Of a DNA stretch of 25,326 nucleotides, positions 15,475 to 24,267 are shown piece after piece (position 1 is the first letter of the stretch; the number at the start of each line of letters is the position of its first letter). A model generated the notes under the pieces. That model searched no databases. It was not told where the DNA came from and was given only the letters and a program-made list of their open reading frames with translations. This stretch comes from an uncultured Porphyromonadaceae bacterium (GTDB lineage: Bacteria > Bacteroidota > Bacteroidia > Bacteroidales > UBA11471): NCBI GenBank assembly GCA_900542765.1, contig UQOX01000032.1, forward strand, positions 1 to 25,326, given 5' to 3'. The position numbers were made by a program, and so were the translations under genes.

Positions 15475-16006
15475 ACTCGATTTTTATCAAGCCAAAAAGC
15501 GAATAGTTGATCATGTCCATGTAATTGGCATCGATTCCTTCCGATACCTTCGTGACACCTTCATGGTTCTCGATTTGCTTGGTGCGGCATATTTTCATGA
15601 GAATCAAGTCGGTATAAGAAGAAGGCCGCATGCCCCTCCAAGCCTCGTCATAGTCGTGATTTTTGGCATACATGAGATTTTTGGTAACCGTCATGTATTT
15701 GTCATAGAGTTCGAGCGCTTTTTCATTGGTTATGTCGACCTGATCGGCATAGCCCATTTCTAGTTGTATGAGGGCGATAATGCCGTAATTGACAATACCG
15801 ATGATTTCGGAACGAATGCCTTCATCTATCATCGACGAACCTTTTTCTTCGATGCTTCGTATGCGTTTGGCTTTGATATATATCTGGTCGGTCAGAGACG
15901 AAGGGCGCATGATGCGCCAAGAAGCGCCATAATCTTCGAGTTTGCGGGCGAAGAGGTCCCGGCAAATAGATATGACGTTCTCAAATTGTGCAACGGTGTC
16001 GGACAT
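15464..16006 (-). CDS. DUF1599 protein with internal duplication
   Basis: 180 aa, probably cytosolic and all-helical. It consists of two tandem copies of one module: residues about 17-83 and 110-179, each with DY-x3-W-R-x-M-R-P-S-S-x-T-D-x-I-x3-K followed by an INY/VNY-containing helix. DUF1599 has been grouped with nucleotide-modification-associated domains, but its activity is not known to me. An upstream in-frame extension to 16279 exists but is antisense to the glycosyltransferase gene; the ATG at 16006 lies just after a promoter box (16027-16034). First gene of the operon leading to tpiA and folE. Confidence 0.88.
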   Translation of the reverse strand: MSDTVAQFENVISICRDLFARKLEDYGASWRIMRPSSLTDQIYIKAKRIRSIEEKGSSMIDEGIRSEIIGIVNYGIIALIQLEMGYADQVDITNEKALELYDKYMTVTKNLMYAKNHDYDEAWRGMRPSSYTDLILMKICRTKQIENHEGVTKVSEGIDANYMDMINYSLFGLIKIEYGE

Positions 16007-16026
16007 AAGCGATTCTTTTTCTCGCG

Positions 16027-16034
16027 CAAAGGTA
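16027..16034 (-). promoter_or_regulatory. -7 box of the DUF1599-tpiA-folE operon
   Basis: TACCTTTG on the minus strand, 20 bp upstream of the ATG at 16006. At the -33 position the sequence is TTC rather than TTG. The leader would be only about 14 nt. Confidence 0.6.
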
Positions 16035-16076
16035 AGTATAATAAGTGAAACGGGGAAATCTATGCCGACATTGATT

Positions 16077-17348
16077 TTATCGGTTTTTGCACTTTTCCAT
16101 TTCTTCCCGGTATAAGGCGATGTAACGGGCGGCCACCACATCGGGGGCGTAGGTCGTGACGACTTTTTCCCGGGCGGCAAGGGCATAAGCGGGGTAATCG
16201 GCCTCTTGGAGAAGGACGATGATGCCCCGGGCAAAATCCTCGGCCGACTTGTGGTGGGCGACATATCCGTTGCAACCATGGTCTATCATCTCGGGTATGC
16301 CTCCGGTGTCGAACCCTACGCAGGGGGTACCGCAAGCCATGGACTCCATGACGGTGTTGGGTAAATTGTCTTCGAGCGAGGGAATAACGAAAAGGTCGGC
16401 GGCATTGTAAATCTCCGCCATGCGGGCCACCTCCTCGACATACCCGGTGGAGTAGACCGGAACGGGCAACTTCTCTTCGAGTTCCTGGGTGCAACGCCCC
16501 ATCACCACGACGGCCAGAGTCTCTTTCAGATGCGGATTTTTTTCGAGAATGATATGGAGCGACTCTGCCAGGTAGTCAAATCCTTTGCGTTTGTCCGATA
16601 CTTTTACCGAACCGAAAAGGAGCAGTTTCTTGTCGAGCGGGAATCCGCATCGCCGGCGTGCCTCGATCTTGTCGGCAGGAGCGAAGAGCGAAATGTCGAT
16701 GGGGTTGGGTATGCTCGTTACCGGCATGTCTCGGCAGAGGGCGCTGCTGCGGGCCATCTCGCCCAACCAGCGGCTGCACGCGACCAGGTGCAAGGTGCGA
16801 CCGCGATAGGTGCGTTCCTTGCGCCGGAAGGTGCGCCACGACAGGTCGTGCCGGCTTCCCCCGTTCCATAACAGGGGGCAGTTGTGGCATCGGGAGCGAA
16901 AACGGGAGCACTCCCCCGGATAGTGGCAAATGCCGGTGCAGGGCCAAAGGTCGTGGAGCGTCCACACGACCGGTTTGCCCGAGTCGAGAATGCGACGTAT
17001 GTCTCCGAGCGACAGAAAACCCTGATTGACCCAATGCAGGTGGACGATGTCGGCCTGCTCGAAAGCTTCCGTGTGGGTAATGTCGGTTCCTGCATAGGCG
17101 GCATCGACGGCAAATAATTGATGCCGTCTGAGACGGTTGGCCACCCACACGACGATGCGTTCCCACAAGAAACGCCAACGCATGAGGCAGCGGTTGCCGA
17201 CAGCCACCACGCCGGGGGCGGCCGATTCCCTGTCGCGCACGACCATCTGCACATCGATACCCTGCTTGCGAAGGGCTTCCATCAGACGTCCGGCAGCGAC
17301 AGCCGCCCCGCCCGTTCGTTCTGAGGTATTGACTAACAGCACTCTCAT
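16077..17348 (-). CDS. Glycosyltransferase family 4 (GT-B) protein
   Basis: 423 aa. Retaining GT-B enzyme for surface polysaccharide, cytosolic or membrane-associated. N-terminal Rossmann half begins MRVLLVNTSERTGGAA. A Cys-rich insertion after HDLWPCTGICHYPGEC (C137, C141, C147, C154, C157) is typical of the WcaC/WbaZ-like branch and may bind a metal. The C-terminal donor domain has FGSVKVSDKRKGFDYL, and EDNLPNTVMESMACGTPCVGF with the E-x7-E motif. In-frame codons continue 22 residues upstream to 17414, but the Rossmann strand starts at the chosen ATG (17348). A possible -7 box TATTTTTG lies at 17374-17381 on the minus strand. It is divergent from the UDP-ManNAc dehydrogenase gene and probably belongs to the same glycan locus; the sugar and acceptor are unknown. 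Confidence 0.88.
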   Translation of the reverse strand: MRVLLVNTSERTGGAAVAAGRLMEALRKQGIDVQMVVRDRESAAPGVVAVGNRCLMRWRFLWERIVVWVANRLRRHQLFAVDAAYAGTDITHTEAFEQADIVHLHWVNQGFLSLGDIRRILDSGKPVVWTLHDLWPCTGICHYPGECSRFRSRCHNCPLLWNGGSRHDLSWRTFRRKERTYRGRTLHLVACSRWLGEMARSSALCRDMPVTSIPNPIDISLFAPADKIEARRRCGFPLDKKLLLFGSVKVSDKRKGFDYLAESLHIILEKNPHLKETLAVVVMGRCTQELEEKLPVPVYSTGYVEEVARMAEIYNAADLFVIPSLEDNLPNTVMESMACGTPCVGFDTGGIPEMIDHGCNGYVAHHKSAEDFARGIIVLLQEADYPAYALAAREKVVTTYAPDVVAARYIALYREEMEKCKNR

Positions 17349-17424
17349 ATTTTTTAACCGTTTTTTTATACAGCAAAAATACCTTTTTTTGATCATAAAA
17401 AGAGGCAAAGTCATATTTTATTTT

Positions 17425-17432
17425 TAATTTTG
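17425..17432 (+). promoter_or_regulatory. Possible -7 box for wecC-wecB
   Basis: TAATTTTG on the plus strand, about 100 bp before the ATG at 17535. The -33 position has no TTG, so this is tentative. The leader that would follow shows no riboswitch that I recognise. Confidence 0.4.
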
Positions 17433-17534
17433 CACCGCTTTATGGGGAAGGCACATCTGTGCGTACTCGTTCTTGATAAGGGCAAGGCATTCTCAGCCCT
17501 GCACACTACACAACAGAGACATTGAATAGTCAAA

Positions 17535-18737
17535 ATGAAGAAAGTCATTTTTTTAGGATTAGGATATATCGGTTTGCCCACTGCGGCCATAGCGGCTCAT
17601 CACGGTTATGAGGTAGTGGGAGTAGATGTCAACCCGTCGGTGGTCGAGACCGTCAACCAAGGAAAAGTGCATATCGTGGAGCCCGATCTCGACAAAGTGG
17701 TGAAGGAATCGGTCCTCAACGGGCATTTACGCGCCGTAACCAAACCCGAACCGGCTGATGCTTTTTTCATCGTCGTCCCCACCCCCTTCAAGCAAAACCA
17801 CCGGGCCGACATTACCTATGTCGAAGCTGCAACACGCTCGGTCGTGCCCTATTTGCTGCCGGGAAACCTCTTCGTCATCGAATCGACCTCGCCCGTTTTC
17901 ACCACGGAACGCATGGCCGACTTGATTTACCGTCTGCGTCCCGAGCTGAAAGGAAAAATCTATATCGCCTATTGCCCCGAACGGGTATTGCCGGGAAACA
18001 CGCTCTATGAGCTGGTTCACAACGACCGTGTCATCGGCGGCATCGATCCCGAGTCGACCGAGAAAGCCATCGAGTTTTACTCGGCGTTTGTGCAAGGCAC
18101 CCTGCATCGCACCAATGCCCGTACGGCCGAAATGTGCAAACTCACCGAGAACTCTTCGCGCGACTCGCAAATCGCCTTTGCCAACGAACTCTCGATCATT
18201 TGCGACAAGGCCGGCATCAACGTATGGGAACTCATAGAATTGGCCAACAAGCACCCGCGCGTGAATATCCTGCAACCCGGTTGCGGCGTGGGCGGGCATT
18301 GCATCGCGGTAGACCCGTGGTTTATCGTGTCGGATTATCCCGAACAGGCCCAACTCATCAAACGTGCCCGCGAAACCAACGACTACAAAGCCGACTGGTG
18401 TGCCAACAAGGTGCTCGAAACATGTCGCAACTTCGTGGAGACAAACGGCCGTGAACCCGTCATCGCCTGCATGGGTCTGGCCTTCAAGCCCGACATCGAC
18501 GACCTCAGGGAGTCGCCTGCAAAATATATCGCGTCGAGAATTATTACCGAATCACGAGCCGACGTGTTGATTGTAGAACCCAACATATCATCACACCCGA
18601 GTTTTAACCTGACCGACCTTAACGAAGCCTATGCCAAAGCCGACATCATCGTTTGGCTCGTGCGCCACACGCCGTTCCTGAGCCTGACCAAAGATGCCAA
18701 GAAGATAGAGTTGGACTTTTGCGGCATTAGAAAATAA
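17535..18737 (+). CDS. wecC: UDP-N-acetyl-D-mannosamine dehydrogenase
   Basis: 400 aa, the usual length for the UDP-glucose/GDP-mannose dehydrogenase family. Oxidises UDP-ManNAc to UDP-ManNAcA with two NAD+, giving an acidic sugar for surface polysaccharide. N-terminal NAD site GLGYIGLP (8-15); VVPTP at 80-84; K202 and N206 in CKLTENSSRD; catalytic C256 in GCGVGGHCIAVDPW; C-terminal domain with GLAFKPDIDDLRESP. The direct neighbour wecB makes its substrate, which favours ManNAc over glucose or GalNAc specificity. Gap to wecB 33 bp; one operon. Confidence 0.93.
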   Translation: MKKVIFLGLGYIGLPTAAIAAHHGYEVVGVDVNPSVVETVNQGKVHIVEPDLDKVVKESVLNGHLRAVTKPEPADAFFIVVPTPFKQNHRADITYVEAATRSVVPYLLPGNLFVIESTSPVFTTERMADLIYRLRPELKGKIYIAYCPERVLPGNTLYELVHNDRVIGGIDPESTEKAIEFYSAFVQGTLHRTNARTAEMCKLTENSSRDSQIAFANELSIICDKAGINVWELIELANKHPRVNILQPGCGVGGHCIAVDPWFIVSDYPEQAQLIKRARETNDYKADWCANKVLETCRNFVETNGREPVIACMGLAFKPDIDDLRESPAKYIASRIITESRADVLIVEPNISSHPSFNLTDLNEAYAKADIIVWLVRHTPFLSLTKDAKKIELDFCGIRK

Positions 18738-18770
18738 TTTTTTCCTCTGCAACAGGATAGAAAGATCACT

Positions 18771-19901
18771 ATGAAGAAAATTCTGCTCGTATTCGGAACC
18801 CGCCCCGAGGCCATCAAGATGGCACCGCTGGTCAAAGCCTTGCAAAAAGATTCCGAACATTTCGAGACCAAAATATGTGTCACCGCTCAACATCGCCAGA
18901 TGCTCGATCAGGTGTTGGAGGTGTTCGACATCGTTCCCGAGTATGACCTCAACATCATGGCGCCCAACCAGGACCTTTACGATATAACCTCTCGTGTCCT
19001 TGTCGGGCTGCGCGGCGTACTCGACGATTTCGCACCCGACATCGTGCTGGTGCACGGCGACACCACCACTTCCATGGCGGCCGCACTGGCCGCATTCTAT
19101 CGGCAGATTCCTGTGGGACATGTCGAGGCCGGCCTCCGCACTTACAACATGCTCTCGCCTTGGCCCGAGGAGATGAACCGGCAGGTGACCGACCGCATGT
19201 GCACTTACTATTTCGCCCCGACCGAGAAATCTCGCCAGAATCTTTTGCGTGAAAATGTAGACGCCACGAAAATCCATGTCACCGGCAACACGGTCATCGA
19301 TGCCCTGCTGATGGCCGTGGACATCATTGAGAAGAAACCCCACGTCAAAACCGCTATCGAAGACGAGTTGCGAGACAAGGGGTATGCCATGGGCAACAGA
19401 CCCTACATCTTGGTGACGGGACACCGCCGTGAAAACTTCGGTGAGGGGTTCTTGAATATATGCAAGGCCATTCGCCAAATCGCCGAAGAACACCCCGAGA
19501 TGGATATTGTCTATCCGGTACACCTCAATCCGAACGTGCAAAAGCCCGTTTATGAATTATTGTCGGGCACACCCAACATCTATCTTGTTAAACCGCTCGA
19601 TTACTTGCCCTTTGTCTATGCCATGCAGCATTCGACGCTGCTGTTGACCGACAGCGGCGGCGTGCAGGAAGAGGCCCCTTCCTTGGGGAAGCCCGTGCTC
19701 GTCATGCGGGAAACGACCGAACGTCCCGAGGCTGTCGAGGCCGGAACCGTGAGACTGGTGGGAACCGATGTCGCAGCCATCGTGGGGAATGTGCAGGAAC
19801 TGCTGCACGACCCCGAGGTATACCGCAAAATGTCGGAGAGTTACAATCCCTATGGCGACGGCCACGCGTGCGAACGGATTGTCGATGCCTTGCGCAAATA
19901 A
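18771..19901 (+). CDS. wecB: UDP-N-acetylglucosamine 2-epimerase (non-hydrolysing)
   Basis: 376 aa. Interconverts UDP-GlcNAc and UDP-ManNAc in the cytosol, supplying the dehydrogenase encoded just upstream. Family blocks: [13 protein letters not shown] (8-20), [12 protein letters not shown] with D97, GHVEAGLRT with E119, PEEMNRQ at 132-138, TGHRREN, and the uridine/phosphate-binding [15 protein letters not shown] with ETTERPEA after it. Length and motif order are standard. It ends 132 bp before a hairpin terminator at 20034-20059. Confidence 0.96.
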   Translation: MKKILLVFGTRPEAIKMAPLVKALQKDSEHFETKICVTAQHRQMLDQVLEVFDIVPEYDLNIMAPNQDLYDITSRVLVGLRGVLDDFAPDIVLVHGDTTTSMAAALAAFYRQIPVGHVEAGLRTYNMLSPWPEEMNRQVTDRMCTYYFAPTEKSRQNLLRENVDATKIHVTGNTVIDALLMAVDIIEKKPHVKTAIEDELRDKGYAMGNRPYILVTGHRRENFGEGFLNICKAIRQIAEEHPEMDIVYPVHLNPNVQKPVYELLSGTPNIYLVKPLDYLPFVYAMQHSTLLLTDSGGVQEEAPSLGKPVLVMRETTERPEAVEAGTVRLVGTDVAAIVGNVQELLHDPEVYRKMSESYNPYGDGHACERIVDALRK

Positions 19902-20033
19902 GGAGATGCCCGAGGCCCAATCCGGGGTCAGGGCTCTATACCAATCGAAAAAAGAAGGCAAACGCCCACTTGTCGATTCAAAGTGGAGCAAGCGAAAGGA
20001 AGCAGAGAAATCTCCTGAGAACAGAAACAACGG

Positions 20034-20059
20034 AAAAGGTAGCTTGTGCTACCTTTTTT
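20034..20059 (+). terminator. Terminator after wecB, overlapping the licD stop
   Basis: AAAAGGTAGC, loop TTGT, GCTACCTTTT: perfect 10-bp stem followed by further T residues on the plus strand. The stop codon of the opposing LicD gene (20049-20051) lies inside the right arm, so the convergent ends share this sequence. On the minus strand the T run is shorter (four T). Confidence 0.8.
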
Positions 20060-20957
20060 CGTGTTGGGCAGCCGACGGATTTCCGCAGGGCCATGCGTCG
20101 AGACCATCTTTCCTCGCGTCAAACGACAATACGGTAGGGTAATGATTGACACGTTTGTCCTCTTCTTCATCGGTATAACGATGCAGGGTGGGATAATTAT
20201 ATCGCAAGAAGGCTTCGAGGCGAACCGGGGCTTTAAGCGACAGCGGGCCGAAAGGTATCGTCTCGAGGTCGTCTATGTCGTGGCATGAGATGTGGTCGGT
20301 TTTCGTTATGACATGATTGTAATATGCCGTGCGGCGGGAATTGAAACATGTGGAGGCAAACCGCATCATTTTATAAATGGCCTTCTTTGTGAAAAGCATA
20401 TCCACAATCTTATTGAGGCAACAAGGTATCACACCTCGGTTTGACGGAGCCGCTATCTGGCAGGTACCGCAATGTTTCCACTGCCATATTTCTTTGCCGA
20501 TAAGGCAACATTTCAGGAAATTGACCGCTTCGAATTGTATGCGCCTGAGCAATTTATTATCGGGTATGCGATCAAAGGGGAATATGTCCACAAAGATACC
20601 CTGGTGCATGGGTAGCGACTTGTAGTTCTCTTCGACAAAAAGCGTGTTGTTTTTCTTCACCTTGGTAAAATGGTAAGGTGTTCGAGGGTCGGTTCCCAAC
20701 CAGGAAAGGAAATAATCCTGGCCTAATTCTCGGGGGGCAATCTGCAAGAAACGTTCATAATCGTCGCGTTTCATGCCGATGTCGATGTCGTCGTCCCACG
20801 GTAGTATCGCCTTGTCGTAAAGCGCACCGATGGCCGTCCCGCCTATGACGAAATAAGGTATGTCATGTTTGGTGCAGACCCGAACGACCTCGGCCAGTAT
20901 CTCATACAAGACCTCGTGCAACTTTTCCAATTCCTGAGAAGAATAGTGTTTGGGCAT
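20049..20957 (-). CDS. LicD family protein (glycan phospho-ligand transferase type)
   Basis: 302 aa. LicD proteins are nucleotidyltransferase-fold enzymes that add phosphocholine or related phospho-groups to surface glycans. Visible: HDIPYFVIGGTAIGALYDKAI before the metal-binding PWDDDIDIGM (54-62), and later YKSLPMHQGIFVDIFPFD, with the usual spacing of the family. Several Cys residues in the middle (around 180-215) are of unknown use. The frame is open upstream to 21053 inside the preceding GT2 gene; the ATG at 20957 is preferred as it gives a 14-bp gap. By eye the gene is more AT-rich than its neighbours, which fits exchange of glycan genes. Ligand cannot be told from sequence. Confidence 0.85.
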   Translation of the reverse strand: MPKHYSSQELEKLHEVLYEILAEVVRVCTKHDIPYFVIGGTAIGALYDKAILPWDDDIDIGMKRDDYERFLQIAPRELGQDYFLSWLGTDPRTPYHFTKVKKNNTLFVEENYKSLPMHQGIFVDIFPFDRIPDNKLLRRIQFEAVNFLKCCLIGKEIWQWKHCGTCQIAAPSNRGVIPCCLNKIVDMLFTKKAIYKMMRFASTCFNSRRTAYYNHVITKTDHISCHDIDDLETIPFGPLSLKAPVRLEAFLRYNYPTLHRYTDEEEDKRVNHYPTVLSFDARKDGLDAWPCGNPSAAQHEKR

Positions 20958-20971
20958 AGATAGGATAGGAT

Positions 20972-21997
20972 TTATTTGTGGGTGACCGCTTCCTCTTCCG
21001 ACCCTGTGGCATGTTGCGGCGTGGAAGCCAGGAACCGGAAATAATCGCTGCAAGAAATGGGAAAATAGAACCCGCGGAGGTAACCGGCACAGGTGCGTCG
21101 ACCCGAAAAGCTGTATATCAGCAACGGATAGTTTTTCATGCAGAAAAATTGCAGCCGGAGGAAATCGAGGCGGGAATGGCTCGTATAGAGGCGTATCATG
21201 TGCCGGGCCTGTTTGAGAACCGGCTTGTCCGACTCGACCCGGGCGAGGAACACCCCGGCCGCCATGAGACGTTGGTCGATACCCTCCCTTACCTCTTTAT
21301 GCAACAGCCAGGTGCGTCGTACCCATCGGAATATGTTTCCCGCCTTCCGGCTGTTGCTGGTGGGCACGATATAGGTGTAGGCCGAAGTATGGCGGCGATG
21401 CCACGAAAGGACTTCGGGGAGGAACACAATGCTGTCGAAGGCGGCTGCGGTGAGGGCCAATATCATGTCGTAACAGCGATAGACGGCAAGGGGAGCCGGG
21501 TCGGGCATGAGGGTCAACAACCGCCGGGAGAAGAGGGTGGAATGACCGGGAAAAATGCCGACAAAAATCATGCGCAAGAGGTTGCAGTTGGGTACCCGGT
21601 CATCGAATGCCACGGGGGTGTCTCCGCCGTAAAAAGGCCGGGAGAAACTGGCGCACATGAGTTTGTCGCCGATGGTCTGCACCTGCCGTTCGATTTTGCC
21701 GGGCTCCCAAATGTCGTCTTGGTCGGCAATGGCGATGTAGTCGCCCGTGGCCTGGGAGAGGGCATCGAAGAAATTTCCGTTTACCCCTTTGCGCGTTTCG
21801 TTTTGCCGGGGGTGTATGTGCGGATAGCGGCGGGCATATTCGCACACGATGTCATAGGTGCGGTCGGTCGATGCATCATCTTGTATGATTATTTCATTCG
21901 CGGGATAGGTTTGTGCCATGATGGAGTCGAGTTGTTCGCGTATGAACGACTCCCCGTTACAAGTGCACATGACTATCGACACAGTTTTCTTCTCCAT
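20972..21997 (-). CDS. Glycosyltransferase family 2 protein
   Basis: 341 aa, GT-A fold at the N-terminus: SIVMCTCNGESFIREQLDSI (7-26), the QDDASTD nucleotide-binding block (39-45), and the metal-binding ADQDDIWEP (91-99), typical of rhamnosyl-/glucosyl-transferase-like GT2 enzymes. HRRHTSAYT near residue 210 fits the acceptor-side His-Arg motif. The C-terminal third is basic with short hydrophobic stretches, suggesting membrane association. It sits 12 bp after the flippase and 14 bp before LicD, so these three are one operon for a surface glycan. Confidence 0.9.
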   Translation of the reverse strand: MEKKTVSIVMCTCNGESFIREQLDSIMAQTYPANEIIIQDDASTDRTYDIVCEYARRYPHIHPRQNETRKGVNGNFFDALSQATGDYIAIADQDDIWEPGKIERQVQTIGDKLMCASFSRPFYGGDTPVAFDDRVPNCNLLRMIFVGIFPGHSTLFSRRLLTLMPDPAPLAVYRCYDMILALTAAAFDSIVFLPEVLSWHRRHTSAYTYIVPTSNSRKAGNIFRWVRRTWLLHKEVREGIDQRLMAAGVFLARVESDKPVLKQARHMIRLYTSHSRLDFLRLQFFCMKNYPLLIYSFSGRRTCAGYLRGFYFPISCSDYFRFLASTPQHATGSEEEAVTHK

Positions 21998-22009
21998 GGC
22001 AAGACGTGA

Positions 22010-23464
22010 TTATGATGGGTTCCGCAAAAAACGCTGCTTTATAAATCCGATGCTCTCCTTCAAAACCTTCGCCCCGCCTGTCCACATCACGGCCAGATAG
22101 AGCAGTGCGGCCGTCACCACCTTGGCTCCGAGCAGCAAATAGATGTTGTCGATGCCGCATGTCACATAATGGGCCACGACCATCACGACCCCCGCGGCAA
22201 AGGCAAAGGGGAGAATATCCCGAAGCATGTCGGCGAAGCGCAGGGCGAGCTGCCGGCGGGCAAAGAGATACCACACACCCAGCCACGCGACGTTGAGCCC
22301 GACAAACGCGATAATCATGCTTTCGATGCCCAAGGGAGCCGTGGCTATCAGCACGGACATTTGCAGCAGGCACAGCACGATGGTATTCCACATGTAGATG
22401 CGCGATTTTCCGCTACTGATGATGAGGTTTGAAAAGAGCCCCTGCACCGGGACGAATGCGCCCCACACGCAAAGCATTTGCATCATGGGTACACTGGGAA
22501 GCCATTTCTCGGTCACGCACACGACGATGAGTTCCCGGGCGATGAAGGCCAGTCCCAGCATGAGGGGGAAAGACAGGAACGAGGTAAACCGCAGCATCTT
22601 GCGAAAGACGGCCAACTGACGGGTCTTGTCGTCGGAGACTTGCGCAAGGACGGGTTGCGCCACCCCGGTAATCATGCCGTTGATGGTGTTGTAACCCATC
22701 ATGTTCCACTTGGCCGCCTGGGTGTAATATCCTACCTGTTGCACCGAAAAGAGCCGGCCCAACAGCACCGAGAAAAGATTGTTGTTGATGTGAAGGAATA
22801 TGTTGGTGGCCAATACGCGGCTGCTGAAACCGAACATCTCCCTGATGGGGGTGAAGTCGATGTGGAACGAGGGTCGCCACGGCGTGAGCCACCAGTAACA
22901 ACCCGACGACACCACGATGTAGGTAATGCTCTGCAATGCTATGCCCCAATAGGCCATGCCGTGCCATGCCGCCGTGACCCCCACGGTACCCGAGACCACC
23001 AATGCCGATAGTTGTGCCACGGTTTTCTTCTTGACCATGAGGTTGCGAAACATATAGGCACAATGGGCCGTCGTCGTACTCGACAGGATAAAGCCGAGAA
23101 AAAGGAATCGCGACAACGGCACCAATTCGGGCTCGTTGTAAAAGCGGGCGATATACGGAGCCAGGAAAAAGAGCAGCATGTAGACCGTCACCGATACCGA
23201 CAGGCTGAACCAGAATACGGCGTTGTAATCGTTTGCCGTGACACTCTTCTTGTTGGCAATTGCCGAGATGAAACCGCTCTCTTGCAACGAACTGGCAATG
23301 AGTGTAAAGATGGTAAGCATTCCCACCATACCGTAGTCGGACGGGCTGAGCAGACGAGCCAGGAATATGCCGAAAAGCAGATTCAACAACTGCTGCATGC
23401 CGTTGCTGAATCCGCCCCAAAACAGACCTTTTGCGGTTTTCTCTTTGAGTGAGGTTTCTTCCAT
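22010..23464 (-). CDS. Polysaccharide flippase (Wzx/WzxC-like, MOP superfamily)
   Basis: 484 aa, about 12-14 hydrophobic segments along the whole length. The N-terminus KTAKGLFWGGFSNGMQQLLNLLFGIFLARLLSPSDYGMVGM is typical of the lipopolysaccharide-biosynthesis/MviN-like exporters of the MOP superfamily, which flip lipid-linked oligosaccharide units across the inner membrane. Residues 217-260 (SSRVLATNIFLHINNNLFSV, then VGYYTQAAKW) match the WzxC-type branch. First gene of the operon flippase-GT2-licD, with a promoter at 23535-23564. No Wzy-type polymerase or chain-length regulator is seen in the window, so part of the pathway must be elsewhere. Confidence 0.92.
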   Translation of the reverse strand: MEETSLKEKTAKGLFWGGFSNGMQQLLNLLFGIFLARLLSPSDYGMVGMLTIFTLIASSLQESGFISAIANKKSVTANDYNAVFWFSLSVSVTVYMLLFFLAPYIARFYNEPELVPLSRFLFLGFILSSTTTAHCAYMFRNLMVKKKTVAQLSALVVSGTVGVTAAWHGMAYWGIALQSITYIVVSSGCYWWLTPWRPSFHIDFTPIREMFGFSSRVLATNIFLHINNNLFSVLLGRLFSVQQVGYYTQAAKWNMMGYNTINGMITGVAQPVLAQVSDDKTRQLAVFRKMLRFTSFLSFPLMLGLAFIARELIVVCVTEKWLPSVPMMQMLCVWGAFVPVQGLFSNLIISSGKSRIYMWNTIVLCLLQMSVLIATAPLGIESMIIAFVGLNVAWLGVWYLFARRQLALRFADMLRDILPFAFAAGVVMVVAHYVTCGIDNIYLLLGAKVVTAALLYLAVMWTGGAKVLKESIGFIKQRFLRNPS

Positions 23465-23534
23465 CTTCTTGCTATCGCAGAACTCCGGACGCCGGCGTGG
23501 CCATGCAGCCCCGGCTTCTGCCCGTTACGGTGTT

Positions 23535-23564
23535 CAAAGATACGGCTATTTGCCTACAATTCAA
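23535..23564 (-). promoter_or_regulatory. Promoter of the flippase-GT2-licD operon
   Basis: Minus strand TTG (23562-23564), 19 bp, TATCTTTG (23535-23542). Predicted start near 23528, a leader of about 64 nt. Confidence 0.75.
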
Positions 23565-23609
23565 AAACACGGGCAAAGATTTTCTGCCTCTCATGGCCGA
23601 AGCCTCGGA

Positions 23610-24122
23610 CTATTCGTCGGAAAGCGGTGCTTCGGCGGTTCGCTGGTAGGCCAGCCGTTCGGTCCCGTTGGTGACATGCACGATGCCGCAATAGACAAAC
23701 CCGTATTTTCCAAGAACGTGTTGCAGGATTTTGTTGTCGGCATGAGTGTCGGCTCTGAGATTGTCGCATCGGGATATGACCCAGGAGAAACAGGCATCGG
23801 CGACACCCCGGCAAGAGCCGTCGGCGGCCAGTCGGTGTATGGTGGCGTAGGGGCGGTCGTTGAGCCAGGAACCCGCATACATCTTCTGATAGTTGGGGTC
23901 TTCGCCCGACACCAAGGCAAAGGTGCCGACCACCCGCCCCGCCGGGTCGACGACGCAATAGCAGTTGCCCTCTGCCATATCCTTCCGCAAAGAGCTCTCC
24001 GACGGATACCCTTCGCGCCACTGCGTGGGATTTCCCGTGTCCCTCATATACGCACGGGCCCGGTCGAATATCCGCAACAAGACATCGACATCTTTTTCTT
24101 CGGCTTTCCTTATCTGCAACAT
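23610..24122 (-). CDS. GNAT family N-acetyltransferase
   Basis: 170 aa. Acetyl-CoA dependent acyltransferase fold: MLQIRKAEEKDVDVLLRIFDRAR at the start, the beta-4 strand VVGTFALVSG around residues 70-79, HRLAAD (about 97-102) followed by GSCRGVADACFSWVI in place of the usual pyrophosphate loop (Q/R-x-x-G-x-G/A, here weak), and a C-terminal LGKYGFVYCGIVHV. Typical of the branch that acts on small molecules or free amino acids; substrate unknown. A TTG seven codons earlier could also start it, but the -7 box at 24141-24148 covers that codon, so the ATG at 24122 is chosen. It is a single gene upstream of the flippase promoter. Confidence 0.85.
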   Translation of the reverse strand: MLQIRKAEEKDVDVLLRIFDRARAYMRDTGNPTQWREGYPSESSLRKDMAEGNCYCVVDPAGRVVGTFALVSGEDPNYQKMYAGSWLNDRPYATIHRLAADGSCRGVADACFSWVISRCDNLRADTHADNKILQHVLGKYGFVYCGIVHVTNGTERLAYQRTAEAPLSDE

Positions 24123-24140
24123 CTTCGTTTCGTGTTTCTG

Positions 24141-24148
24141 CAAAAGTA
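24141..24148 (-). promoter_or_regulatory. -7 box of the GNAT gene
   Basis: TACTTTTG on the minus strand, 18 bp upstream of the ATG at 24122. No TTG at the expected -33 distance. Confidence 0.45.
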
Positions 24149-24267
24149 GTGAAAGGAAACCATACCCGGGCCGAAACTTCCCGAAAAGAAAGCGTGTGTG
24201 TGGCTCGATGTCATTTATCTGCTTTGCCGTGAACCGGCCGCGCTTGGGCGGAAAGGCTCAACCATGT

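Noticed and set aside
17433..17534. Riboswitch or attenuator in the wecC leader
   Set aside because: About 100 nt of leader but no aptamer or terminator/antiterminator pair that I can recognise.
20978..22009. 343-codon open frame on the plus strand
   Set aside because: Antisense to the GT2 gene, which has clear motifs and operon context; the plus-strand product shows none.
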